A stretch of 64,000 nt of DNA from Phycisphaerales bacterium. GTDB lineage: Bacteria; Planctomycetota; Phycisphaerae; Phycisphaerales; UBA1924. The translations under genes and the position numbers were made by a program. Shown in pieces: positions 19,269 through 27,454 of this stretch. Where the stretch lies: the NCBI GenBank assembly GCA_029260395.1, contig JAJDDJ010000009.1:248001-312000 (forward strand), in the 5' to 3' direction. The notes beneath the pieces are model-generated. The model was given only the letters and a program-made list of their open reading frames with translations, searched no databases and was not told where the DNA came from. How positions within the stretch are numbered: position 1 is the stretch's first letter; each line of letters begins with the position of its first letter.

Positions 19269-19973
19269 ATGCGCACAGCCGTCAACCAACCAGACAGCCC
19301 GGACGCCCGTGCCACCAGCCGAGCGTTCACACTCATCGAGCTGCTGGTCGTCATCGCGATCATCGCACTGCTCATCGGCATCCTGCTGCCCGCGCTGGGC
19401 GGCGCGCGCCAGACCGCCAAGCGCGTCACATGCTCCGGCCAGCTTCGGCAGATCGCGGTATCGACCGCGATGTACCTCAACGACTACCGCGAGACCTACT
19501 ACTGGCGCGGCGACAACCCCGGCCTCGACGGCATGGACTGGTACGTCTACGGCGGGCGCTCCACCGACAACCTCTACGTCGGCGGGCAGGGCGACTTCTT
19601 CAACCGCTTTGTGCCCCGCCCGCTCAACGAGTACGCCGACGACAACATCGAGATCTTCCGCTGCCCGCACGACTTCGGCGGCTGGGAATGGTCCGGCGGG
19701 CACCCGCACTACGAGTGGGTCGGCAACAGCTACACGTTCAACGCGGTCGGCCACCCGTTCACACCGTACGACGGCGTCGCGGGCCTGGCCGGCTACAGCG
19801 AGGCCCGCATCTTCCGCCCGAGCGAGACGGTGGTGTACCTCGATACCGCTCTGCACAAAGCGCCCGGCAGTTGGCACGGCTCCAACGGCAACATCGCCTA
19901 CGCCGATGGCTCGGTGAAGTTCAGCCCGCTGGGCGAGAACGAAGAGGACTCAGAGGATCTGTGGAGGCCTTAG
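19269..19973 (+). CDS. Pseudopilin-like protein with H-X9-DG motif
   Basis: 234 residues. The type III (prepilin) signal RAFTLIELLVVIAIIALLIG has the Glu at position 5 of the mature protein. The C-terminal HGSNGNIAYADG segment gives the H-X9-DG signature of the planctomycetal DUF1559-like family. AAGGAGG lies 9 bases before the ATG. Such proteins occur in dozens to hundreds of copies in planctomycetes and are assumed to be processed by a prepilin peptidase into type II secretion or pilus-like fibres. No assembly genes are nearby. Function unknown beyond that. Confidence 0.9.
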   Translation: MRTAVNQPDSPDARATSRAFTLIELLVVIAIIALLIGILLPALGGARQTAKRVTCSGQLRQIAVSTAMYLNDYRETYYWRGDNPGLDGMDWYVYGGRSTDNLYVGGQGDFFNRFVPRPLNEYADDNIEIFRCPHDFGGWEWSGGHPHYEWVGNSYTFNAVGHPFTPYDGVAGLAGYSEARIFRPSETVVYLDTALHKAPGSWHGSNGNIAYADGSVKFSPLGENEEDSEDLWRP

Positions 19974-19983
19974 CGCGAGGCGT

Positions 19984-21219
19984 TCAATTTATCGCCTCTG
20001 CGACCGCGTCCGGCAGATCCTCGCGGCCAGCGAACGCCCGCTTCGCGTCATCACGGATCTCCGTATGCTCATCAAAGAACTCCATTAACCGCTCGGTAAT
20101 ATCGAGTTCTGGCAGCAGCTCAGCAGCGAGGTTTGCGGTTGCCGCCGCTTCCTCAATCCGGCCTGCTGCAATCAACGCGAAGACCGTCTGGCTGAGTTCT
20201 AGCTCGGATTCCGTATGGAAGTATGCCATCGGATCGTACTCCTCCGGCAGATTCTCCAGATCTGAATGTGACATGGCCGACCCCATCATGTTCAGCATCC
20301 CGCGCGTCGAACGCACAGTGGCCTCGGGCCGCGAGATCAGGCGGCCGGTATCCCGCCAGCGGCCGTGCTCGATCAAGAACGGTTGCAGTTGGCCAAAGAA
20401 TCGCCTGAGCGATCTCTGCCCTTCTTCATCCTCGATGTTGCGATCCACCCACGCCAGCACCGGCGCGGATCTTTCGAGCACCTCGATGTTGAGTGCCAAC
20501 CAGTCTCCCAACTCGCTCCAGGTCGGCTGTTCTCGCAGCTGTTCTTCGATCTCATCGCAGATCGCCGCAAATGCCTCTTTCGCCTTCGGGTAGCGCGATG
20601 AAAGAACCCCGATCTCATAGCCGAGCAACGCCCCTCTCGAGTCCTCGAAGTACTCGTCGTGGTTCCCGGCGTTGTTCCATAGCCAGAGATATTCTTCCAG
20701 CGCTGCATCGAACTCGCGCGCCTCGACCAACTGTTGTGCTATCTCCATCCGCCCGAAGATGTCCACCCGGCCGCCGGCATCCATTGGGCGATCTCCCGCG
20801 CTCTCCCGCAGCGCATCGAGTGTGCTCCTGCCCGCCTTCACGTCTTCGAGCCACCCAAGAAAGTCGTCCGGGCCTCGGTAGCCCGTGACACGGTCGAACT
20901 CTTCGCCGCCCTTGAACACCACCATGGTCGGCATCGCTCGGATGCCGAGCTCCTCAGCCCGATCCGGCTGCTCATCGACATCGACCTTGACCGCAATGGC
21001 GTTCGCCCTCAGCCACTCTTGCACACTTTCCTCTGAGTACGTATCGCGGTCCATCATCTTGCACGGCCCGCACCAGACCGCAGTCGCGTGAACGAGAAAG
21101 ACCTTGTCCTCTTTCACGGCACGGTCGAACGCCTCGGTGTATGAGGCATCGGTGAACTGCGCGCTCGCGGCAGCGACGAGGATCACTGAACAGGCGATGG
21201 CAAGCTGGGTGTGGCGCAT
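19984..21219 (-). CDS. Exported thioredoxin-domain protein
   Basis: 411 residues from the ATG at 21219 (AAGGAG 6 bases upstream). A signal peptide ends at ASA-QF. A thioredoxin fold follows with the redox pair Cys50-Gly-Pro-Cys53 in VWCGPCKM and the cis-proline region AMPTMVVF. Residues beyond about 135 are helical and Glu-rich with no recognised domain, possibly TPR-like. WCGPC suggests a thiol reductase or oxidase in the periplasm. It lies between a pseudopilin and the LEPR-XLL proteins. Partner proteins are unknown. Confidence 0.85.
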   Translation of the reverse strand: MRHTQLAIACSVILVAAASAQFTDASYTEAFDRAVKEDKVFLVHATAVWCGPCKMMDRDTYSEESVQEWLRANAIAVKVDVDEQPDRAEELGIRAMPTMVVFKGGEEFDRVTGYRGPDDFLGWLEDVKAGRSTLDALRESAGDRPMDAGGRVDIFGRMEIAQQLVEAREFDAALEEYLWLWNNAGNHDEYFEDSRGALLGYEIGVLSSRYPKAKEAFAAICDEIEEQLREQPTWSELGDWLALNIEVLERSAPVLAWVDRNIEDEEGQRSLRRFFGQLQPFLIEHGRWRDTGRLISRPEATVRSTRGMLNMMGSAMSHSDLENLPEEYDPMAYFHTESELELSQTVFALIAAGRIEEAAATANLAAELLPELDITERLMEFFDEHTEIRDDAKRAFAGREDLPDAVAEAIN

Positions 21220-21261
21220 GGGAGGCTCCTTCTCGGGACAGCGTAACACAGTGCTTGGCTG

Positions 21262-23301
21262 TTACACACTCGCCCTTACCACGTAGTCGAAGCCCAGGTC
21301 GTTCACCTCGCCCATGAGCCGGTGGTACGACACGCCGGGAACGTTGCTGAGGCGTTCGAGCCGCCACACGTTGGCGATGCCTTCGGGCACTTCGAACAGC
21401 AAGTTGTTCGCCGTCGAGAACGTCGCGACGTACACGTTGTTGTCGAGGTCCACCATGACCACGCTCATGCCGAACTCGATCTCGGTGCAACGTGCGCGCG
21501 GATCAAAGGCGTAACGCCCGTTGTGCTGCGTGTCCGTGAACGCTTTGAACGTCGGCAGCGTCTCGACCGTGTGATCGGTGTCGGCCTCGAACACGATGTC
21601 GGTGGTGAAAGGCGTGAGCACCCAGCCGTTGCGGTTGTCGCCCCATTCGCGGACCGCTGATTCGGGGCTCCACCAAAGGCTCACGAGTTGGCCGTCCACG
21701 ATGCCCTGGATGCTGAACGCGCGCCAGACGGTCATCACGCCGGACATCGAGCCCGGCTCGAAGTCCATCTGCCCGACGAGCCCCGCGGCATCGGCGAGGT
21801 TGGTGAGCGTCCACATGTGCTCGCCGTCGGCCAGCAGATGGACCGCCCCGCCGTGCCAGAGGCTCCACACATCGCCGTTGCTGGCCTGGAACCAGTGGTT
21901 CTCAGCGCCCCACGGCGTGCGTTCGTGCGTATTGATGGGCACCGCGCCGTCGAGGAGTGCTGTGATGTCGTTGCCGATGGCGAGTCCTTCGCCGTGCTCC
22001 GCTCTGAAGTGCGCGATGAACTCATCCGCGTCGGCTGGCGGCGGCGGGGGAGGCGGATCGTTGGAGGGCTCGCCGCCATTTCCATTCGGATCAGTGCCGC
22101 CCGGCTCGGACCCGCCCCCCGGATTGGTCGCGGCATTGACCGCGCCGATGCGCACAGCCATGAACCTTGAGGGCTGGCCGACTGGTGATCCGTTGGTCAA
22201 CTGGTAGAGCGTCAGATCACCCAGCAGAATGGGCGAGTTGTACCCTCCGCTAAGAAGTGACAGTACGTATCTATTAAGGTCTGGCTGGTTGGTCGTCGGT
22301 TCGAAGAAGACAAACAACCCAGTGCCTCCGCCCCTCCAAAAGCCCGTGTATTGCTCGCCGGTCCTATCAGAAACGAACGACGCTGGATGGGTGCCGGGCT
22401 CGAACCCCGGAGCACTTGGATCGAATGCCAGTGTTAGCACGCCCTCGTCGCCGTTGTTCGCCCACGGATGCGTAACACCTGCCGCGCTGTCCGGTACTCG
22501 AACGACCCGGTAGTCGCCCGAGAAGTCCTCATCGACCTTCGGAATCCCCGAGAGGCTCTTAAGAGAGAGCCCGGTTGCTATCCACGACGACTCGCCGACA
22601 TCGCCGAACTGGACCGCGACGTACTGCGTCCCGTTGGCGGACATGTACAGCCACGCGGGCTCGGTCTGCGCGAATGACCACTGGTACTTTCCGGGCTGCG
22701 GGCTGGCGAGGAACGACCCCTCTTGCGAAACCCCCGCGTACACGAACGAGTAGCCGGAGAGCTTGCCCTGCTGGCTATCAACGTTGAAGAACGCGTCTGA
22801 GTGGTGCGTCCTTGCTTCTGTCGAGCCGCCCTGGCGTCGGTACATGAGCCCACGGAATGCGTCGCTCTGGCTCGTATGGCGAACAAGGTCGCTCGCGCCG
22901 GTCGTGGAGCGTTCGATCCACCAGCTCATCTCTTCGGGCTCGCCAGCCTCTGCGGGCTCGATCAGCCAGCCAACTCGGTTGCCCGCGGTGCCGGTCAGCG
23001 CGCCCGTGTGTGTTTCGCCGCTCCCAAACAGATCGGCCTCGAAGTAGCCGGTCGTCTCATCGAGCAGCACGGAGGTCGTGGTCTCGACGGGTGTGTCGTC
23101 CACTGATGTAAACACGCGAAACGTGAGCGTGTTGGTGGCGTCATCGAGCTCGCCCTCGAGCGCGTACATGACCTGCCGAGTGCCGCCGTTGAGCAGGTCG
23201 GGCGCGTTGTGGTACCCGACCGCCGCGAATGCCAAGTCCAACAGCACCCGCTGCTCGAGAGCGTCTTGCCAAGAACCACCGCCGGATCGATAGCATTTCA
23301 T
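21262..23301 (-). CDS. LEPR-XLL-type secreted surface protein, copy 1
   Basis: 679 residues, function unknown. The N-terminus has DALEQRVLLDLAF, a variant of the planctomycetal LEPR-XLL anchor/sorting motif. The central part is beta-rich and ends in a Gly/Asp/Pro linker at about 400-425. The C-terminal 230 residues are clearly homologous to the protein at 23735-25627 (shared WFQ..NG/SG.V.SLWHGGAVH, WRAFSIQG, LVSLWWSPES, DPRA, NVYVATF, and VPGV/L). GGGGG lies 7-8 bases before the ATG. It forms, with the zinc-ribbon gene at 23408, one unit of a tandem duplication. Probably exported and beta-propeller or lectin-like, but that is a guess. Confidence 0.8.
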   Translation of the reverse strand: MKCYRSGGGSWQDALEQRVLLDLAFAAVGYHNAPDLLNGGTRQVMYALEGELDDATNTLTFRVFTSVDDTPVETTTSVLLDETTGYFEADLFGSGETHTGALTGTAGNRVGWLIEPAEAGEPEEMSWWIERSTTGASDLVRHTSQSDAFRGLMYRRQGGSTEARTHHSDAFFNVDSQQGKLSGYSFVYAGVSQEGSFLASPQPGKYQWSFAQTEPAWLYMSANGTQYVAVQFGDVGESSWIATGLSLKSLSGIPKVDEDFSGDYRVVRVPDSAAGVTHPWANNGDEGVLTLAFDPSAPGFEPGTHPASFVSDRTGEQYTGFWRGGGTGLFVFFEPTTNQPDLNRYVLSLLSGGYNSPILLGDLTLYQLTNGSPVGQPSRFMAVRIGAVNAATNPGGGSEPGGTDPNGNGGEPSNDPPPPPPPADADEFIAHFRAEHGEGLAIGNDITALLDGAVPINTHERTPWGAENHWFQASNGDVWSLWHGGAVHLLADGEHMWTLTNLADAAGLVGQMDFEPGSMSGVMTVWRAFSIQGIVDGQLVSLWWSPESAVREWGDNRNGWVLTPFTTDIVFEADTDHTVETLPTFKAFTDTQHNGRYAFDPRARCTEIEFGMSVVMVDLDNNVYVATFSTANNLLFEVPEGIANVWRLERLSNVPGVSYHRLMGEVNDLGFDYVVRASV

Positions 23302-23407
23302 GTTTGAGCCCCCTTTGACTGCTCATCAGAATACCCGGAGGTTCGGCCGGGGCGGAAGCCCTATTTTGGCGATTGGATCGGCTTTTTTTGGGACCTACCC
23401 AGCCCTC

Positions 23408-23650
23408 ATGACCAGCCAGTGGCAAGAATCCGATCCCGACGGGCCCTCCGAGGCCGACATCGAACGCTTCGGCGGCGAGTTCAAGACCTGCCCCGATTGC
23501 GGCGACGAGGTCTATGACCAGGCCGAGTTCTGCACCGCCTGCAACCACGCCTTCAACATCGAGGCCGAGCCAACCGGTATCCCCGCCTGGGCGATGGTCA
23601 TGGGCGCTGCAGTGCTGATTGCCATTCTGCTGTTCGGCGTGATCCTGTGA
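23408..23650 (+). CDS. Small tail-anchored zinc-ribbon protein, copy 1
   Basis: 80 residues. The cytoplasmic part has CPDCG and CTACN, four cysteines forming a zinc ribbon, and one C-terminal transmembrane helix (WAMVMGAAVLIAILLFGVIL). The ATG at 23408 is where identity with the second copy at 25819 begins; upstream in-frame codons are not conserved. There is no Shine-Dalgarno sequence, so translation may be leaderless or weak. The protein is identical to copy 2. At DNA level the coding parts differ by three silent third-position changes and a different stop (TGA versus TAA). Function unknown. Confidence 0.85.
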   Translation: MTSQWQESDPDGPSEADIERFGGEFKTCPDCGDEVYDQAEFCTACNHAFNIEAEPTGIPAWAMVMGAAVLIAILLFGVIL

Positions 23651-23740
23651 GAGAGCCGACCGCCGCCACGCCGTCGAAGCCGAAATCGTCGATCGTGCCA
23701 AGCAGCTTGTGGTGGGCCACACCCGGCACATCACTCAGGA
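23651..23740 (-). pseudogene. C-terminal remnant of a third LEPR-XLL paralogue
   Basis: Reading the minus strand from about 23740 gives ELLSDVPGVAHHKLLG, then TIDDFGFDG and VAAVGS. This aligns with the C-terminal ends of both neighbours: copy 1 has LSNVPGVSYHRLMG then EVNDLGFDY, and copy 2 has LEDVPGLERNGLLG then SIDAYRSGY. The fragment begins at the stop of copy 2 in another reading frame and runs into the antisense of zinc-ribbon copy 1. It has no start and no upstream body, so it looks like debris left by unequal recombination in the duplicated region. Confidence 0.65.
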
Positions 23741-25627
23741 GTTCGCCCGCGTCACGTAACCTGACCTGTACGCATCGATAGACCCCAGCAGCCCGTTCCG
23801 CTCCAAGCCCGGCACATCTTCCAGCCGCTGCAACAGCCAGATGTTCGTCAGCCCGGTCGGTACGGAAACTCCCGAGGCCTGCCGTTGGGTGGTGAAGGTC
23901 GCGACATAGACATTGTCGCTCACGTCCACCAGAACCACCGACATCCCGCCCCCGAGATCGGTTCGGCTGGCGCGGGGATCGAAGGTCAGCCGGCCGTTCG
24001 ACTGTGTCTCCGTGAAGGTGCGGAACTGCGGCAGGTCGCTCACCGCGTCGCCCGTCGCGGGGTCACGCAGCACGCCCGCGTCGAGCGTCGTCAACACCCA
24101 ACCGTTGGCGTTGTTGCCCCAACCCCGCTGGCCTGATTCCGGGCTCCACCACAGGCTGACCAGCTCGCCGTTGACCACGCCCTGAATGCTGAAGGCTCGC
24201 CACGGAGCGATTGTGCCCGTCATCGAACCCGGCGCAAACTCCATCTGCGTCGCTATTCCGCCCGCTTCCGCTAGGTTGGTCAGCACCCAGGTGTGCTCGC
24301 CGTCGTCCGTCTGGTGGACCGCTCCGCCGTGCCACAGCGAGTACACCTCGCCGCTGCCCGTCTGGAACCAGTAGTTCTCCGCCGTCCAAGGTGCCCGGGC
24401 GTACGCGGCGTCCGGCACCAGCACCCTCAGCACGTCTCGCACAGAGTCGTCGTCCGAGAGCCCGCGCGGCGAGCCGACGCGGAACGACTCGACGAAGTCG
24501 TCGCCGCCGCGGCCCCGACCACGCCCACGACCGTCGTCATCGTCGTCGCCCTCGGAATGGTCGAGCACTCCGAGACCGAACACACTGCCCACTGCGCCGC
24601 TATGGCTCAACGCCAACAGGGTCCGCGTCGTAGGCTCAACCGCCAGCGAGACCTCAAAGCCACCGCTCGCGAGCGTCAGCACGCCGCTCGCCGTGTCGTG
24701 GCTCCATGTGCCCTCAAACTCGCGGTCGTCCACCGCTTCGGACTCATACACAAACGTCCCGTTGCTCCGCAACTCAAGCTCGCCAGCCGCCGCTACCGTG
24801 CCGTCGAAGCGAGGGGCCTGCGCGTAGTCCGTGTCAAATCCCAGCGTCACGCGGTATTCGCCCGCAACGCTCGCCGAACTCTCGGCGGCGCGCGTCGCGA
24901 TGAACGCGGTCAGCGAGCCATCGGCGGGGTCTGTGTCGATGCCGATCATGACCGTACCGGTCGCGCCAAGGTACGCCCACACCGTACCGCCATCCGAGCC
25001 GGTAATCGCCGACTTGCCCTGCGCGTCCGCCTCGCTGAGCACTCCCACCAGATCGCCCAGCAATGCCTGGTCTCCGGAGAGCAGTGATGCCCCAGTCGAA
25101 TCCAGACGCAGCACCCCGCTCGCCGCCTGAGCCGTGGGCAACGCGCCCGGCGTCCACGTCAACGCGGACACGTTCCAGTCGCCGAAGCTCTCGCTCAAGC
25201 CCACTGCATCGGGCCGCTCCAGCCACAAGTCCAGTTCCCAGCCGACGCCCGGCTGCTCGCCACCCGGGCCGTTCACCTTGTCGTACCAATACCGCCAGCC
25301 GAGCCGCTCACCCGGCACGCCCGTCCAGCCGGACTCCTGCTCTTCCCACGAGCGATCGAAAAGACCAGCATCGCTTCCGTCCACGGCTCGCCGCAGCGCC
25401 GTATCAAACGGGAACGACAACGGCGTGTTGCCCGACTGTTGAAGCTTGTCCCCGCCAAAACTCTGGACGATCCCCGGTGGGTGGATCTCCCCCTCCAACA
25501 CGCCCACGTTCGAAGCCGCGCCGAGCGACTCCGTAGAGATGGCCAGTCCTACAAAGTCGCCCGCCAGCAGCACTCGCGGGTCCAGCAGTTCGCAGGTGAA
25601 TGAGGTGTGAAGTTCGCGGCGCGGCAT
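23735..25627 (-). CDS. LEPR-XLL-type secreted surface protein, copy 2
   Basis: 630 residues, function unknown. It opens with FTCELLDPRVLLAGDFVG, a good LEPR-XLL motif. Central beta-rich modules follow, then an Asp/Gly/Arg linker (DDDDGRGRGRGRGGDD at about 365-380), then the C-terminal domain shared with the 21262-23301 protein. The linkers of the two paralogues differ entirely while the C-terminal domains align nearly end to end. AAAGGA lies about 6 bases before the ATG. It diverges from zinc-ribbon copy 2, as copy 1 does from zinc-ribbon copy 1. Likely exported to the cell surface. Confidence 0.8.
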   Translation of the reverse strand: MPRRELHTSFTCELLDPRVLLAGDFVGLAISTESLGAASNVGVLEGEIHPPGIVQSFGGDKLQQSGNTPLSFPFDTALRRAVDGSDAGLFDRSWEEQESGWTGVPGERLGWRYWYDKVNGPGGEQPGVGWELDLWLERPDAVGLSESFGDWNVSALTWTPGALPTAQAASGVLRLDSTGASLLSGDQALLGDLVGVLSEADAQGKSAITGSDGGTVWAYLGATGTVMIGIDTDPADGSLTAFIATRAAESSASVAGEYRVTLGFDTDYAQAPRFDGTVAAAGELELRSNGTFVYESEAVDDREFEGTWSHDTASGVLTLASGGFEVSLAVEPTTRTLLALSHSGAVGSVFGLGVLDHSEGDDDDDGRGRGRGRGGDDFVESFRVGSPRGLSDDDSVRDVLRVLVPDAAYARAPWTAENYWFQTGSGEVYSLWHGGAVHQTDDGEHTWVLTNLAEAGGIATQMEFAPGSMTGTIAPWRAFSIQGVVNGELVSLWWSPESGQRGWGNNANGWVLTTLDAGVLRDPATGDAVSDLPQFRTFTETQSNGRLTFDPRASRTDLGGGMSVVLVDVSDNVYVATFTTQRQASGVSVPTGLTNIWLLQRLEDVPGLERNGLLGSIDAYRSGYVTRANS

Positions 25628-25735
25628 GAAGATCCTTTCATAAAGAGAAGGTCTGTACAGACTTGCGTCTGTCAGATCATGCGATGAAGAGGCTCATCGA
25701 AGGCCGTCGGATACACCCGATCTGTACTTTCTGGT

Positions 25736-25771
25736 AAAAGCCCCCCGGCTTCCTGCGCCGAAGCAGCGGGG
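25736..25771 (-). terminator. Possible terminator for the pyrE-M14 transcript
   Basis: On the minus strand, CCCCG and GCTTC pair with GAAGC and CGGGG across a 7-nt loop and a 2-nt bulge, followed after a short G-rich stretch by four T. The nearest minus-strand gene ending upstream is the M14 peptidase at 26009, so its mRNA would run antisense through zinc-ribbon copy 2 before ending here. Confidence 0.4.
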
Positions 25772-25818
25772 TCAGCACGGATGCGGCCCTCGTCCGCCCT
25801 CGGGCACTACCCTCACCC

Positions 25819-26061
25819 ATGACCAGCCAGTGGCAGGAATCCGATCCCGACGGGCCCTCCGAGGCCGACATCGAACGCTTCGGCGGCGAGTTCAAGACCT
25901 GCCCCGATTGCGGCGACGAGGTCTACGACCAGGCCGAGTTCTGCACCGCCTGCAACCACGCCTTCAACATCGAGGCCGAGCCAACTGGTATCCCCGCCTG
26001 GGCGATGGTCATGGGCGCTGCAGTGCTGATTGCCATTCTGCTGTTCGGCGTGATCCTGTAA
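25819..26061 (+). CDS. Small tail-anchored zinc-ribbon protein, copy 2
   Basis: 80 residues, identical to the product of 23408-23650: the same CPDCG/CTACN zinc ribbon and C-terminal membrane anchor. The coding parts differ only at silent positions (CAA/CAG, TAT/TAC, ACC/ACT) plus the stop codon, and similarity fades within a few bases outside. There is no Shine-Dalgarno sequence. Its last 53 bases overlap, tail to tail, the 3' end of the M14 peptidase gene. Strict protein conservation with silent drift suggests both copies are made and selected, or that conversion keeps them alike. Confidence 0.85.
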   Translation: MTSQWQESDPDGPSEADIERFGGEFKTCPDCGDEVYDQAEFCTACNHAFNIEAEPTGIPAWAMVMGAAVLIAILLFGVIL

Positions 26062-26833
26062 GCGAGCGAATTGCTGCGTCCACGCCATCAATAAGCACCG
26101 CCGAAGCAAGGTCCGGGTCGCACGGCCGGTCGAATTCGATGGTCAGGATGGGCAGGCCCGCGTCGATCCCGATCAGGGTTCCCAGTGAGCCGGGCGTCGG
26201 GTAACCCATGCTCGGCTCCACGCCCCACCGGTCGTCGTGCGCTCGTGCCGCCGATGCGAACGCATCAGCGAGCTCGCTCGCCGGGCCGTCGTAATTTACA
26301 AACGGACCGCTGCTGGTCGAGTGCAGCACGATGACCGCGTCCGGTGCAAAGCTCATGAGGTCGGCATGAACGGCGCGGGTCTCCGGCTCGGAGAGCGGGC
26401 GAGTCCCCCGCGCCGAACCCGCACGGAAGTTGTGCGCGGGCCAGTTGCGGTTGAGGTCCACACCCCGCGCGTTGCCCCGTTGGCGGGTCGCTGTGCCATC
26501 GGGGTTCATGTCTTCAATGAGCCGCACCGTCGCGCTGCGGGTTATGTGCAGATGCGTGATCAGGTCGGGCAGGCCCGCGAGACCCTGGGTTTCGTTGCCG
26601 TGGATGGATCCGATAAGGTACACCCGCAGCGGGCCTGTGCCGAGTTCTCTAGCGCGGATCGGCTGGCCTTGCACCGAAGCGCCGATCGTCGTCCAAGCTG
26701 TCTTTGCTTGATGCGGCGTAACGAGCGGCGCTGGCCCATCGCCCGTGATCGGCTTAGCCCGCGGCGAAGCACAGCCACCGAGCGCTACAAGCCCAACCAA
26801 CGCGAACGCCGCCATCAGAGCCGGTTGGTTCAC
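26009..26833 (-). CDS. M14-type zinc carboxypeptidase/amidase lipoprotein (MpaA-like)
   Basis: 274 residues. Lipoprotein signal LVALGGCAS (Cys21) followed by an M14 catalytic domain: zinc ligands His78 and Glu81 in SIHGNETQG, substrate-binding Arg129 in DLNRNWP, third zinc ligand His171 in VLHST, and catalytic Glu233 in TIEFDRP. The nearest well-known relative is MpaA, which trims murein tripeptide amides; here the enzyme should sit on a membrane facing the periplasm. The start is GTG, overlapping the pyrE stop by four bases. The final 17 codons (GSRRTAEWQSALQRP region) are antisense to the duplicated zinc-ribbon gene, so the present C-terminus may be new. Confidence 0.88.
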   Translation of the reverse strand: MNQPALMAAFALVGLVALGGCASPRAKPITGDGPAPLVTPHQAKTAWTTIGASVQGQPIRARELGTGPLRVYLIGSIHGNETQGLAGLPDLITHLHITRSATVRLIEDMNPDGTATRQRGNARGVDLNRNWPAHNFRAGSARGTRPLSEPETRAVHADLMSFAPDAVIVLHSTSSGPFVNYDGPASELADAFASAARAHDDRWGVEPSMGYPTPGSLGTLIGIDAGLPILTIEFDRPCDPDLASAVLIDGVDAAIRSLTGSRRTAEWQSALQRP

Positions 26834-27384
26834 CCACCGACCCCCAGGTCAGCAGCCGTGAACAACGACTCGAATCGCAGGCCCGCTGCCTCAACGTTCT
26901 CCCGAGCGCCCTCCTGGCGATCGATCACCGCGATGATCGCCTCGACCGTAGCGCCCTGCTCCCGCAGCACCTCTACCGCTTCGAGCGCCTGACCGCCGGT
27001 GGTCGCCACATCTTCAAGAAACACCACTCGGTCTCCCGGCTCGATAGCGCCCTCGAGCTGCTTGGCGGTGCCGTAGTCCTTCTTGGCGTTGCGGATGAAG
27101 ATGCTGGGAAGGCCCGTGGTAAGCCCCGTGGCCGTGACCAGCGGGATACCGTCCAGCTCGGCGCCCGCGATCCGATCCGGCATGGGGCCTAGCTCGCGGA
27201 GCCGGTCGGCAAACAGGTGGGCTAGCGGTCCGAGAACTTCTGGTCGAGTGCTAAACCGGTACTTATCGAGGTAGTAGCTGCTGGTCCGCCCCGAGCGCAG
27301 GGTGAACGACCCGCGCAGGACGCTCAGATCGGCGATCGCGCGGGCGAGTTGATCTCGATCCGGCCTATTGTCAGCCTCAAGCAT
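26830..27384 (-). CDS. pyrE: Orotate phosphoribosyltransferase
   Basis: 184 residues. It converts orotate and PRPP to orotidine 5'-monophosphate, the fifth step of pyrimidine synthesis, in the cytoplasm. The PRPP-binding motif VVFLEDVATTGGQA is at 120-133; other OPRT marks are FTLRSGRTSSYYLD (27-40), AGAELDGIPL and IFIRNAKKDYGT. Length is slightly below the usual 200 or so. No Shine-Dalgarno sequence precedes the ATG. It overlaps the downstream M14 gene by four bases (GTGA), so the two share an mRNA although their functions seem unrelated. Confidence 0.95.
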   Translation of the reverse strand: MLEADNRPDRDQLARAIADLSVLRGSFTLRSGRTSSYYLDKYRFSTRPEVLGPLAHLFADRLRELGPMPDRIAGAELDGIPLVTATGLTTGLPSIFIRNAKKDYGTAKQLEGAIEPGDRVVFLEDVATTGGQALEAVEVLREQGATVEAIIAVIDRQEGARENVEAAGLRFESLFTAADLGVGG

Positions 27385-27454
27385 GGCCGACGGTACACAA
27401 ACAGGCCTCCGTCCGCCTGCCCATGACTCACACCCAAAGAGGGAGACCCTTCCT

